This document shows, piece after piece, positions 16,487-25,272 of a stretch of DNA of 64,000 nucleotides. Made by a program: the position numbers and the translations under genes. The notes below the pieces were generated by a model. That model was not told the origin of the DNA and searched no databases. It was given only the letters and a program-made list of their open reading frames with translations. The number at the start of each line of letters is the position of its first letter. The stretch's first letter is position 1. Origin of the DNA: Candidatus Saccharibacteria bacterium UBA6664. Lineage in GTDB: Bacteria > Patescibacteriota > Saccharimonadia > Saccharimonadales > Saccharimonadaceae. The DNA is taken from the NCBI GenBank assembly GCA_002455275.1, contig DKKO01000001.1, forward strand, positions 228,799-292,798, in the 5' to 3' direction.

Positions 16487-17190
16487 AACGAGTTGTCGGT
16501 CTCGTAATGGTTTGTCTTTTGGGTGTTGGAGCATTGTTTCCCGCTCCACAAGTAGCCGCAGTTAGCTCGGGCGAAGTAACAGTAGAAGCCGCCCCAAACG
16601 GCACAGTGGGTAATCGCATACATGAACGGTTCGTATCGTCGTGGCCATGGTATGTATCTCGTGCGTCTGGTCTGATCGCTGCTCTCGCATTGATAGTATT
16701 GATGCTCAGCGGAATAGGGCAAATTACCGGCAGAACGTTTAGATACCTAGACCCTCTAACGGCATGGGCATCACACCGTGCGCTGGGTATTACCTTTACA
16801 GTTGCGGTGCTGGTACACGTAGTGCTCTTGTTGTTCGATCATTTCATATCGTTTAATATTCTCGATATCCTCATTCCGTGGTTATCTGACTACAAGCCGC
16901 TGACTTTATTTGGCGTCAAGCTAGGTTCGTTGTACGTGGCACTGGGCGTGTTGGCAATGTATCTGGTGCTTATCGTCACTATAACCTCACTTTTGTGGGT
17001 AGAGAAGAAGCCACACACATGGAAGTGGCTACATTTACTATCTTACATCGCAGTTGCATTTGTTTTTGTTCACGCTTTGTTCATTGGTACTGATCTTGCA
17101 TCTGGCCCGCTAAGATGGTTGTGGCTTGCGCTTAACGGCGCCGTTCTGGCAGCTGTAGTAGCACGGTTGTGGAGGGCTTGGACAATATGA
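16483..17190 (+). CDS. Ferric reductase-like transmembrane protein
   Basis: 235 residues. A signal-like hydrophobic N terminus ends near PAPQVAA (residue 27), followed by about six transmembrane helices. Histidines sit where heme-binding members have them: WASHRALG (near 100), VHVVLLL (near 113), KWLHLLSY (near 185) and FVHALFIG (near 198). This matches the ferric reductase/YedZ-like domain that carries electrons across the membrane through two b hemes. Its place between apbE and an FNR-like protein fits an NAD(P)H-to-outside electron chain. The final electron acceptor is unknown. Confidence 0.8.
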   Translation: MKRVVGLVMVCLLGVGALFPAPQVAAVSSGEVTVEAAPNGTVGNRIHERFVSSWPWYVSRASGLIAALALIVLMLSGIGQITGRTFRYLDPLTAWASHRALGITFTVAVLVHVVLLLFDHFISFNILDILIPWLSDYKPLTLFGVKLGSLYVALGVLAMYLVLIVTITSLLWVEKKPHTWKWLHLLSYIAVAFVFVHALFIGTDLASGPLRWLWLALNGAVLAAVVARLWRAWTI

Positions 17191-18104
17191 GCAAAGAACT
17201 AACTCATGTTGAGAATGTGTGGAGGGGAAGAATACTACGCGCAGTGTTTTTCATCTCGCTATTACTTGCAATAACCACATATTTATATCAATTAGTAGGC
17301 TCGGTTCAGTTATTCACGCTTCCCCGAGGTAGCGTGGAACTTTCAATGCCGTATACAAAATATTTAGCGGGCGAGTCGATCTCTATTACCGTTACCAATA
17401 ACTTCTCGACACCTATCAATATTTCAAACGATTGCCCCTACGAGCCTTTAGCGGTGTATGCTTACAAAGAGAAGACATGGAAACGTATACATTCCAAATC
17501 GAAGACAAGAGAGTGTAAGGAAGAAGATAGCACCGTGCTTATTCGGCCAGGAACGAGCGTTACAACCAATTTTGATGCATGGCCAGATTTATTTAAGAAC
17601 CCAGGTAAATACAGAATAGCCTTACAAGTGCAGTATTACGAGTACATACCGTATAGAGATTTTGAGGTGGTAAAAAAGCCAACCGTTAAAACGGCAAAGT
17701 CTAGTAGTGGCTCAAAAACGACAGTAGTTCGTCGGACTACAACTCAAACTCAAACCAGTTCAGGTAGCGCCTCATCAAACAATGACGACGAGGAAGACGA
17801 AGATGAGACACAGGCAGCGCCATCGAACCCGCAAACGTACGTAATGTATGTGACATCATCGGGCAACTACAATGTAACATCGATACATCTAGACAGGGGC
17901 GACACGCTGACAATTATCTATTCTCAGCCACGTTCCGGTGAAGTAAGAACTAGATTTACGTCTCTTAACGGATCTCCACCTGTCGCCTCACTAACGGTAG
18001 ATAGCGAATTTACATCAAGAAGTCGCGTGTTTTCTTCAGCGGGCAGCTGGCGCTATAAGGCAGATGATCATAGCGGCAATAGCGGTACGATAGTAGTAGA
18101 ATAA
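17187..18104 (+). CDS. Membrane-anchored beta-sandwich protein of the redox operon
   Basis: 305 residues. One N-terminal membrane helix (about residues 17-38) precedes a BsuPI/intracellular-inhibitor-like beta domain (about 50-160, with paired Cys). Then come a low-complexity linker rich in Ser/Thr and a DDEEDEDE run, and a C-terminal cupredoxin-like sandwich (GSWRYKADDHSGNSGTIVV). The usual copper ligands (Cys and Met) are missing from that last domain, so it may be structural. The start at 17187 follows GGAGGG at 17171 and overlaps the reductase stop by four bases. Function unknown; context suggests an extracytosolic partner of the redox chain. Confidence 0.65.
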   Translation: MSKELTHVENVWRGRILRAVFFISLLLAITTYLYQLVGSVQLFTLPRGSVELSMPYTKYLAGESISITVTNNFSTPINISNDCPYEPLAVYAYKEKTWKRIHSKSKTRECKEEDSTVLIRPGTSVTTNFDAWPDLFKNPGKYRIALQVQYYEYIPYRDFEVVKKPTVKTAKSSSGSKTTVVRRTTTQTQTSSGSASSNNDDEEDEDETQAAPSNPQTYVMYVTSSGNYNVTSIHLDRGDTLTIIYSQPRSGEVRTRFTSLNGSPPVASLTVDSEFTSRSRVFSSAGSWRYKADDHSGNSGTIVVE

Positions 18105-18141
18105 CATTGTTTAAATTCTCGCAAATGTATCGCTGTTGTGG

Positions 18142-18147
18142 TACTAT
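18142..18147 (+). promoter_or_regulatory. -10 box, near-leaderless start of the phosphoesterase gene
   Basis: TACTAT ends eight bases before the ATG at 18156. Confidence 0.45.
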
Positions 18148-18155
18148 GCGAGCAT

Positions 18156-19643
18156 ATGAAAACATTTCACCGCTTTTACAAAAAACATACCAACGCAATG
18201 TCATCCTTGCTGCTTCTGAGCGCAGGCGCTGTAGTCGCCCTAGTTATTAGCTCATCACTCAACGTGCGAGCACTCGATACTACATTTTATGTGACCGAAG
18301 ATACTACCATTTCTGCGAAAGCACCAAATGCTACCGCAGGAGGTGATGTAAAGACGGTAGTCTGTGGCGCAGGCACCTCTGTGTGTTCTGTTGATTCAGC
18401 CGCAGAAAAACGAAGTTTGTTCAAGTTTAACGTTACCGGACTAACAGAGCCTGTCGTAAGCGCAAAACTACGTCTATACGCTCTTACCAGCTCAGTGCCA
18501 TCACTTTCTATCCAGCGCGTAACGGGCGAGTGGTCCGAAACAACTGCAACATGGAACAATGCGGGTGGTTTGCAAACTTCAGGTGACGTGTTTACTACCA
18601 CTGCCGGGGCAAAGGCTGGTTGGTACGAAGCGACGATTACGAGTGCGATTACGGGCGATGGAACCTACGGCTTTGTCGTAACCACTCCAAGCAGTGTTAC
18701 AACTCGACTTTCAACAAAAGAAGCTACTAATACGAGCCTACGCGCACAACTGATAGTAACCACCCAAGATTCAACCGAGCCACCAGCTCAGGTTGAAAAG
18801 GTTGTTGCGGCAGGAGATATCTCAACGAAGACTCTTACCGGTGGTAACAAGAAGACTGCAGACTTGATAAAGACGATTAACCCAGATCGAGTACTAACAT
18901 TAGGCGATGGTCAATATGACAGCGGTAGTCTTGCTGATTACACAAAGTTCTTCGGTGCAACCTGGGGGCAGTTTAAAGACAAAATTTATCCATCTGTTGG
19001 CCACCACGACTATTATACCGACACAACTGCTAGCGGCTACTTTAGCTACTTTGGCGACAGAGCTACACCGCTTGAGCCTGGTTGCCGAGCAAGCTGTAAG
19101 GGCTATTATAGTTTCGACAGTGGCAACTGGCACTTTGTAGCACTAAACACAAATCACAAGAATAGTGCTGGCGTCGAGTGCTCATACTTGGCTTGTGGAG
19201 CCGGTTCTGAACAACTAGAATGGCTGGCCTCTGATTTGGCTGCAAATACCAAGCCGTGTACTTTGGCATATTGGTCCGACCCGCGATGGTCATCCGGTAC
19301 GAAACATGGCGACGGGACTCATGTTGCGGCAATTTGGCAATTACTTGACCAATACAATGTAGACATTGCACTAAACGGCCATGAACATTTTTACGAGAGA
19401 TTCGACAAACAAGATGCAAATCGCAATCAGGATCCACAAGGTACACGTCAGTTTACTGTCGGAACCGGCGGTAACGGTGGTCTGTATCCATTTGGTACAC
19501 CGAAGCCAAATAGCCAAGTACGTTACAACGGTGGCAATGGCGTCCTAGAGCTTGATTTAAGTGACAGTGGCTATGACTGGACTTTCAGGAGTATCGCAGG
19601 CCTAACATTTACCGACTCTGGTAGTGGCAGCTGTAACCCCTAG
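18156..19643 (+). CDS. Secreted metallophosphoesterase-like protein with DNRLRE-type domain
   Basis: 495 residues. A signal peptide/anchor (about residues 18-42) is followed by a DNRLRE/CBM96-like beta domain (about 45-205; KRSLFKFNVTGL, WSETTATWNNA) and a calcineurin-like phosphoesterase domain (about 218-495). Visible metal-site motifs are AAGDIS, LGDGQYD and NGHEHFYERF. Two positions differ from the family: the usual GNHD is GHHD (near 18999) and the usual YWHHPR is YWSDPR (near 19271). It may be a catalytically altered or inactive member, acting on the cell surface. The start is fixed by a -10 eight bases upstream. Confidence 0.75.
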   Translation: MKTFHRFYKKHTNAMSSLLLLSAGAVVALVISSSLNVRALDTTFYVTEDTTISAKAPNATAGGDVKTVVCGAGTSVCSVDSAAEKRSLFKFNVTGLTEPVVSAKLRLYALTSSVPSLSIQRVTGEWSETTATWNNAGGLQTSGDVFTTTAGAKAGWYEATITSAITGDGTYGFVVTTPSSVTTRLSTKEATNTSLRAQLIVTTQDSTEPPAQVEKVVAAGDISTKTLTGGNKKTADLIKTINPDRVLTLGDGQYDSGSLADYTKFFGATWGQFKDKIYPSVGHHDYYTDTTASGYFSYFGDRATPLEPGCRASCKGYYSFDSGNWHFVALNTNHKNSAGVECSYLACGAGSEQLEWLASDLAANTKPCTLAYWSDPRWSSGTKHGDGTHVAAIWQLLDQYNVDIALNGHEHFYERFDKQDANRNQDPQGTRQFTVGTGGNGGLYPFGTPKPNSQVRYNGGNGVLELDLSDSGYDWTFRSIAGLTFTDSGSGSCNP

Positions 19644-19659
19644 CGTCTGAGTATTATGG

Positions 19660-19665
19660 TATAGT
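19660..19665 (+). promoter_or_regulatory. -10 box, leaderless start of the PspC gene
   Basis: TATAGT ends six bases before the ATG at 19672, so the mRNA should start at the AUG. Confidence 0.55.
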
Positions 19666-19671
19666 TATACC

Positions 19672-19875
19672 ATGAAAAAACTGTATCGCTCGACAACCGA
19701 CAAGAAGATCGCTGGCGTTTGCGGGGGTATCGCGGAATACTTCGATATTGACCCAACAATCGTGCGAATAATCTTCGTGGCGTTGTTACTACCAGGTGGC
19801 TTACCCGGGCTACTACCGTACCTTATACTGTGGGTTGTAGTACCTACAGAAGCTACGGCGGGCAAAACAAAGTAG
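19672..19875 (+). CDS. PspC-domain membrane protein
   Basis: 67 residues, essentially only the PspC domain: KKLYRSTTDKKIAGVCGGIA, then EYFDIDPTIVRIIFV and one hydrophobic hairpin with the GLPGLLPYLILWVVVP ending. PspC proteins belong to envelope-stress responses; short stand-alone forms like this are widespread and their exact role is uncertain. It is a single gene with its own leaderless promoter. Confidence 0.85.
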   Translation: MKKLYRSTTDKKIAGVCGGIAEYFDIDPTIVRIIFVALLLPGGLPGLLPYLILWVVVPTEATAGKTK

Positions 19876-19945
19876 TAGATTTTGCCAATTCGGCAGGAAT
19901 GTCGTACTATATTACGTAATATCACACCACATATATGGAGCATGC

Positions 19946-20758
19946 ATGAAAAAAATCTCAATAGCAGCGTTGGCAGCAGTAGCAGTATTGGTCGGAGGAC
20001 TTTTGGTAACTCAGCTGACCCGCGTAAACGCAGTAACTTCTGAAACTCAATACAGTTACGATTTGAGTAATGTACAAAATGGTGCAGTAGTAAATCAAGC
20101 AACAAAAAATAGTGGAGCCAAGCTCTACCTTCAGGGCAACTGGTCACAACATTCGTCAGGCGTACAATTTGATGGCAATAAAACGAACATGCAATCAGTT
20201 GGTCAGGCTAAACCAGGCAGCACTGCTACCTTAACGGCGTCCGATGCGATTGGCGCTGGAGTTGAATTTCAGTACGATGCTTCAGCCGGGGTTTGTACTT
20301 CTGACTCGCGAAACGTCACCCAAATTGGCCGATTTGCTACTGGAGCAAGCCAGCTGAAGATTCAACTTAGTAGCTGTAGCGCCAACAAAAAGGCAACCTT
20401 CGTAGAATGTCGAGTTGTTGGTAGTGGCGCGGTCTCTACGGATAAACCAGTTCGAAGCACGTTGGCGCTTGTAGATGGCATGATGTATGTTGCCAGTTGC
20501 GCACGTGACGTCAAAACCGGCTCAACACGACCTGTCACCCTGAACGTGACACCTGTCGGTGGCCAAACAGTAAGTAACGTATTCGCTTATCGTGATTCAG
20601 GTACATTTAATGCTACTGGCTACCTAAGCGTTGGTAACAAATACCCACTTCCAACTATTTCTAAGAATACAGATCAGTTTACTGGTATTATATCTCGAGT
20701 CGTCTACTGTAGCGCAGCAAGCCTCAGCGACGTGGATGCTTGTTTGGCCTCATGGTAA
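19946..20758 (+). CDS. Secreted or anchored beta-rich protein, unknown function
   Basis: 270 residues. A clear signal peptide (residues 1-29, ending RVNA) is followed by a beta-rich domain with alternating short strands, resembling a concanavalin-like (laminin-G type) sandwich: YDLSNVQNGAVVNQATKNSG at the start and FTGIISRVVYCSAA near the end. Six to seven Cys in the mature part suggest disulfides. A GGAG site lies just before the start. I recognise no family; adhesion or glycan binding is a guess from the fold impression only. Confidence 0.6.
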   Translation: MKKISIAALAAVAVLVGGLLVTQLTRVNAVTSETQYSYDLSNVQNGAVVNQATKNSGAKLYLQGNWSQHSSGVQFDGNKTNMQSVGQAKPGSTATLTASDAIGAGVEFQYDASAGVCTSDSRNVTQIGRFATGASQLKIQLSSCSANKKATFVECRVVGSGAVSTDKPVRSTLALVDGMMYVASCARDVKTGSTRPVTLNVTPVGGQTVSNVFAYRDSGTFNATGYLSVGNKYPLPTISKNTDQFTGIISRVVYCSAASLSDVDACLASW

Positions 20759-20775
20759 AACTGCTCACGCTCTGA

Positions 20776-20781
20776 CATAAT
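20776..20781 (+). promoter_or_regulatory. -10 box, near-leaderless start of the ABC transporter gene
   Basis: CATAAT ends eight bases before the ATG at 20790. Confidence 0.45.
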
Positions 20782-20789
20782 AGGCTCAT

Positions 20790-22571
20790 ATGAACAGTTT
20801 GTTACGAGTATTGGGCTATGCTCGCCATCTCTGGCCGTATTATGTTGGCATCATACTATTCTCGATCTTGATGAGTCTTTCATCGTTGGCGGCGCCGTTT
20901 ATTATAAAAGATGCTACCGACTTGATAGTCGAATCACTACGAACTGGTCAGGCGGACGTTTCAGGTGCTTTGTGGCTCGCAGTGGCGCTATTTGTCGTAG
21001 ACGTGCTCAACACGCTGTTTACCAACTGGGGTGGCTACCTTGGCGACATGATGAGCGCCAAACTAAAAAAGCAGCTTTCTGAACGCTACTACGGCCACCT
21101 ACTGAAGCTCCCGCAAAGCTATTACGACAAAGAGCTCACAGGTACGATTATCAATCGGCTTAACCGAACAATCTTTGAAGTGACGCAATTCATGAACGTC
21201 TTTGCGAATAACTTCTTTCAGATGTTCCTGACGATGCTGCTCACCCTTGTGATTGTTCTGACATACAGCTGGGAGCTGGCATTACTACTTTTCATACTTT
21301 ACCCACTATTCTTATGGCTCACCGCACTTACTAGTAAAAAATGGCAGAAATGGCAGAATGAAAAAAACCTTGAAACCGATATAGCAAGTGGACGTTTCGC
21401 TGAAGTGATAGCACAAATTAAAGTGGTAAAAAGCTTTATTCAGGAAACGCTTGAATTTCGACATTTTGAACGACGATTCCAAAAAACAGTTGATATTACC
21501 AAAGTGCAATCTCGCTATTGGCACAATATGGATATTTCGCGAAGGTTTGTGTTGAATGCAATCTTTTTTGCGATTTTTGCCTACTTGTTTGTGAAAACAA
21601 GTGAAGGAGTCTTTACAATTGGCGAGATGGTTCTACTGATACAACTGGTTAATATGATGCGCTTCCCAATTTTCAACATGAGCTTCATCGTCGAAGGTGT
21701 GCAAAGGGCGATAGCTGGCAGTAAAGACTACTTTAAGGTAATGGAACTAAAGCCAGCAGTGGCGGACAAGGATCACGCGCCTGCGCTTGAAGTAACCAAA
21801 GGTGAAGTTGCTTACAGTGGCGTGAACTTTGGCTACAACAAACACGATAAAGTATTGACGGATATTACCTTCAGCTTAAAGCCGGGTGAGAAGGTCGCAT
21901 TAGTGGGCGAGAGTGGTGAAGGTAAAACGACAATTACCAGTCTTTTGCTTAGGTTATATGACATAAAGAGCGGCAGTATTACGATAGACGGCACGTCGAT
22001 AAGCGATGTGAGACAAACAAGCCTGCGTGATTCTATTGGCGTCGTGTTTCAAGAGCCAGCACTTTTTAGCGGCACGATTATAGAAAATATTGCCTATGCT
22101 AACCCGCACGCAACTCCGCAAGAAATTGAAAAAGCCGCCAAAATGGCTAATGCGCACGAATTCATTAGTAAGCTTGAACATGGCTACGAAACCGAGATAG
22201 GGGAAAGGGGGCTAAAGCTAAGTGGTGGACAGAAACAACGCATTGCCATTGCACGGGCTATCTTAAAAGACGCACCAATTCTTATACTCGATGAAGCCAC
22301 GAGTAGTCTTGATAGCCGCAGCGAAGCCATGGTGCAAGAAGCCCTTGAGCGCTTGATGAAAAACCGCACCACGCTTATTATTGCTCACCGCTTAAGCACA
22401 ATCGCCCATGTGGATAGAATTATTACGCTCAAGAACGGTAAGGTGGATGAAGTTGGTTCACCGAGCCAGCTTGCCAAAACCAATGGTATATACGCGCAGC
22501 TGCTACAGCTGCAGTTAGGTGACAGTGAGAGCTCGAAAGCACGTCTACAGAGCTTCGAAATCGCATCGTAA
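20790..22571 (+). CDS. ABC transporter, fused permease and ATPase (exporter type)
   Basis: 593 residues with the standard half-transporter layout: a six-helix membrane domain (about 1-310) and a nucleotide-binding domain (about 340-575). Motifs are Walker A GESGEGKTT, Q-loop VVFQEPALFSG, signature LSGGQKQR, Walker B ILILDEATSSLD and the H-loop IIAHRL. It works as a homodimer or heterodimer exporting lipids, peptides or drugs; there is no partner gene here, so a homodimer is likely. Substrate unknown. Confidence 0.92.
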   Translation: MNSLLRVLGYARHLWPYYVGIILFSILMSLSSLAAPFIIKDATDLIVESLRTGQADVSGALWLAVALFVVDVLNTLFTNWGGYLGDMMSAKLKKQLSERYYGHLLKLPQSYYDKELTGTIINRLNRTIFEVTQFMNVFANNFFQMFLTMLLTLVIVLTYSWELALLLFILYPLFLWLTALTSKKWQKWQNEKNLETDIASGRFAEVIAQIKVVKSFIQETLEFRHFERRFQKTVDITKVQSRYWHNMDISRRFVLNAIFFAIFAYLFVKTSEGVFTIGEMVLLIQLVNMMRFPIFNMSFIVEGVQRAIAGSKDYFKVMELKPAVADKDHAPALEVTKGEVAYSGVNFGYNKHDKVLTDITFSLKPGEKVALVGESGEGKTTITSLLLRLYDIKSGSITIDGTSISDVRQTSLRDSIGVVFQEPALFSGTIIENIAYANPHATPQEIEKAAKMANAHEFISKLEHGYETEIGERGLKLSGGQKQRIAIARAILKDAPILILDEATSSLDSRSEAMVQEALERLMKNRTTLIIAHRLSTIAHVDRIITLKNGKVDEVGSPSQLAKTNGIYAQLLQLQLGDSESSKARLQSFEIAS

Positions 22572-22576
22572 TTTGA

Positions 22577-22582
22577 TATACT
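22577..22582 (+). promoter_or_regulatory. Extended -10 of the FKBP/thioredoxin reductase operon
   Basis: TGA precedes TATACT (22577-22582); no clear -35. It leaves a leader of about 30 bases with an AGGGGAAG site before the ATG at 22617. Confidence 0.5.
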
Positions 22583-22616
22583 AAAGTAAGTAACAATTGA
22601 ACTAAACAGGGGAAGT

Positions 22617-23291
22617 ATGGCTACTACTACAGGACAAAGGGTAGGGATATGGATTATTGCGATTGTGCTAACGGTTGGTACTGTTGCCGGTTTTGCTGCT
22701 ATGATATTGGCACCGCAAAACGAAGCGGCAGACAGCAAACGTCTTAACGACTTATATGCTGAGTACCAAAAGGCAACCGAAGCATACACGAGCAAAACTA
22801 CGGCGCAGCAAACTACACTAGATAACGATGCGAAAAAGCTTTCGACGAAATACGCAGACGAGTTTATTGGCTACAAATCACGTGTGAGTAAATATGACTT
22901 AGGAGCCGCAAATAAAAAGCTGGTAGTAAAAGACTTGAAAAAAGGTATCGGGGAAGTTATCGGTGACACTACAACCTATGCTGCATATTATGTTGGGTGG
23001 ATTCCAAGCGGAAAGATATTTGATGGATCCATAAAAGGCAACTCGCTCAAGTCGCCATTAATCGTGCGACCAGGTGGTGTAATAGTTGGCTGGACAGAAG
23101 GTATAAAAGGCATGAAAATTGGCGGTGTTCGCGAGATCACCATACCGGCCGCAAAAGGGTATGGCAACGCTGGTCAGGGCGACATTCCTGCCAACTCACC
23201 ACTTAAATTTATTGTTATGCCTATTAAAACATTAGAAACACTCGAAGCACCCGAGTACCCACAGGAGTTATTGAACGCATATGGCGGATAG
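22617..23291 (+). CDS. Membrane-anchored FKBP-type peptidyl-prolyl isomerase
   Basis: 224 residues. One N-terminal membrane helix (about 9-31) is followed by a helical linker and an FKBP domain (about 105-215): YYVGWIPSGKIFDGS, IVGWTEGIKGMKIGG, REITIPAAKGYGN and IPANSPLKFIV. These retain the FKBP substrate-pocket pattern, though aromatic positions differ (for example YVGW for YTGW). It should help folding of exported proteins on the outer face. It overlaps trxB by 11 bases, linking secreted protein folding with thiol redox. Confidence 0.88.
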   Translation: MATTTGQRVGIWIIAIVLTVGTVAGFAAMILAPQNEAADSKRLNDLYAEYQKATEAYTSKTTAQQTTLDNDAKKLSTKYADEFIGYKSRVSKYDLGAANKKLVVKDLKKGIGEVIGDTTTYAAYYVGWIPSGKIFDGSIKGNSLKSPLIVRPGGVIVGWTEGIKGMKIGGVREITIPAAKGYGNAGQGDIPANSPLKFIVMPIKTLETLEAPEYPQELLNAYGG

Positions 23292-24222
23292 TACAGTACG
23301 TGACGTAGTAATGATTGGCGCCGGCCCAAGTGCGCTAGCTGCTGCAGTATACACCACCCGTGAAGACATAGACACCGTGCTCTATGAAAAGGGCGTGGTG
23401 GGCGGTATGGCTGCAATTACAGATATGGTAGACAACTACCCAGGTTTCCCTGAAGGAATTGAAGGCATGAAGCTTGCAGATCAACTGCAAAAACAGGCTG
23501 AACGATTTGGAGCAAACATCGATTTTGGTGATGTAAGTGAGATTCGTGACAATGGCAATACGAAAACCGTGGTGGTAGACGGCACGCCAGTTGAAGCGAA
23601 AACAGTGTTGATCGCTACCGGTAGCGACTACAGCAAAATTAATGTTCCCGGTGAAGCAGAATATTACGGTCGGGGTGTTCACTACTGTGCAACTTGTGAC
23701 GGGGCATTTTACCGTGACAAAAAGCTTGCTGTTGTGGGTGGGGGAAATTCGGCCGTACAAGAAGCGTTGTTTTTGACTCGTTTTGCTAGTCATATTGACT
23801 TGCTAGTGCGCAGTACCATAAAAGCAAGCGAAGTGCTACAGCACGAGCTTCAGGAATTTGTTGATAGTGGCAAGATTACCGTACACTTGGCAACCACCAC
23901 CGAAGAGATTGTGGCTACAGACGGCAAGGTGACCAGCGTAAAAATTATGACAGACGGTAAGCAGGCTGAGTTGGTTGTCGATGGCGTGTTCGTGTTTGTT
24001 GGCTTGAAGCCAAACACACAATTCTTGCAAGGAAGCTCAATCGAGCTAGACGAACAAGGTTTGATAAAAACTGATTCTCACTTGCAAACCAGCATGGAAG
24101 GCGTGTTTGCTAGCGGTGATGTTCGAAGTGGTGCCACGATGCAAATTGCTAGCGCAGTTGGTGAAGGCGCGGCAGCGGCATTAAGTATACGTGAGTACCT
24201 AAACGACCTCAAGCGCAAGTAA
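23281..24222 (+). CDS. trxB: Thioredoxin reductase
   Basis: 313 residues, full length. FAD-binding GAGPSALAAAVYTTRE, the redox-active CATC (HYCATCDGAFY, near residue 140), NADPH-binding GGGNSAVQEAL and the C-terminal FAD motif ASGDVRSG are all present. It reduces thioredoxin-like proteins with NADPH. Translation is coupled to the FKBP gene upstream. No thioredoxin gene is visible in this window. Confidence 0.95.
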   Translation: MADSTVRDVVMIGAGPSALAAAVYTTREDIDTVLYEKGVVGGMAAITDMVDNYPGFPEGIEGMKLADQLQKQAERFGANIDFGDVSEIRDNGNTKTVVVDGTPVEAKTVLIATGSDYSKINVPGEAEYYGRGVHYCATCDGAFYRDKKLAVVGGGNSAVQEALFLTRFASHIDLLVRSTIKASEVLQHELQEFVDSGKITVHLATTTEEIVATDGKVTSVKIMTDGKQAELVVDGVFVFVGLKPNTQFLQGSSIELDEQGLIKTDSHLQTSMEGVFASGDVRSGATMQIASAVGEGAAAALSIREYLNDLKRK

Positions 24223-24223
24223 C

Positions 24224-25213
24224 TTACTGTACGTGTTTTTTGAAAAAGTCTTCGAGCTGAGCGATGATCTTCTTGTCGGTTGTTTCAAGAGCAATTTCTT
24301 TAGTGCCTAGAAGTACCGTACCGGGCATAAAGTTATGAGAGCCGGTAATGGCAACTTTTGTGCCATCATTTTTGGTAAATATAACGAACTTCGCGTGAAG
24401 GTATTTATCGCGGCGATACTTTGTCTGATACCTACTTGAGATAATACCAGCAACAATAATTGCTCGGTTCCAGATATCGGCGTTTGAAGGTTTGTTGAAA
24501 TATACTCTGGATTTGGTTTTGTTCATGGCTCGACTCAGCTTACCTGCTGGGCAATATTGCGACACAAACAAAATTTCTTTTGAATCTCGCGCGTGCTGGT
24601 ACGCCCGACGATAAATAATTGAATCACCTTGAAATCCACCATCTATCAACACTTTGCTGTTTTTCTTGAAACTAAACTCGTGGCTACGATAGGCGAAATT
24701 CCTGCTGTCCGCAATTACAAGCCGGCCGATCTCGTCTTTAAGTTCAAGCGCAAGCTGGATATCTTCGATGCGGAACATGAAATCGGCAAAAGAGATATTG
24801 TCTTCATACAGATTTACGCCACCAAAAGAATATACTGTGTCGTCTACAACTAAACACTTTGTGTGCGTTCGGCCGGTGAAAGGAAACGCGCTGAATTTGC
24901 CAAGCCAGGTAAACTTTACCCCAGCCTTTTTCAGGCGTTTTACCATTTTTGTCGTTTCGCGTGAGCGCTTTGAGTAGTATTTGTGAGGCATGACGTGCCC
25001 AGCAAGCTCACCATAGGTAAATGTGTCTGCGGCAACAACTACCGTGACACCGCGTTCACTTGCTTTTGCGAGCGCGTCGATAAATCCATCGGTAGTCGGA
25101 TCGTTCGCCATAACCATACATACCAACGAAACGTGGCTTTTGGCGCGTAGAATATGTGCTGTTGCTGTTTGGACAAATTCATCTGGCAACAGCAATTTTG
25201 GTTTGGTAGCCAT
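24224..25213 (-). CDS. Phospholipase D-like / cardiolipin synthase-family protein
   Basis: 329 residues with two HKD motifs: HTKCLVVDD (near residue 118) and HAKFVIFTKND (near residue 278), each followed by the SFGGVN or TGSHN strand of the PLD superfamily. No membrane segment is visible. It could be a phosphatidyltransferase, a phosphodiesterase or a nuclease; the lack of the long N-terminal membrane region argues against a classical cardiolipin synthase. It lies tail to tail with trxB with one base between the stops. Confidence 0.85.
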   Translation of the reverse strand: MATKPKLLLPDEFVQTATAHILRAKSHVSLVCMVMANDPTTDGFIDALAKASERGVTVVVAADTFTYGELAGHVMPHKYYSKRSRETTKMVKRLKKAGVKFTWLGKFSAFPFTGRTHTKCLVVDDTVYSFGGVNLYEDNISFADFMFRIEDIQLALELKDEIGRLVIADSRNFAYRSHEFSFKKNSKVLIDGGFQGDSIIYRRAYQHARDSKEILFVSQYCPAGKLSRAMNKTKSRVYFNKPSNADIWNRAIIVAGIISSRYQTKYRRDKYLHAKFVIFTKNDGTKVAITGSHNFMPGTVLLGTKEIALETTDKKIIAQLEDFFKKHVQ

Positions 25214-25223
25214 TCTACTACGT

Positions 25224-25229
25224 AGTATA
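25224..25229 (-). promoter_or_regulatory. -10 box of the PLD-like gene, very short leader
   Basis: TATACT on the minus strand, ten bases before the ATG (25213). It lies only nine bases from the plus-strand -10 of ppa, so the two promoters are back to back. Confidence 0.5.
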
Positions 25230-25238
25230 GCAATTTGT

Positions 25239-25244
25239 TACAAT
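25239..25244 (+). promoter_or_regulatory. -10 box of ppa
   Basis: TACAAT with a leader of about 20 bases carrying AGAGGAG before the ATG at 25273. Confidence 0.5.
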
Positions 25245-25272
25245 AGAAGTAATACAAAAGAGGAGAATAATA

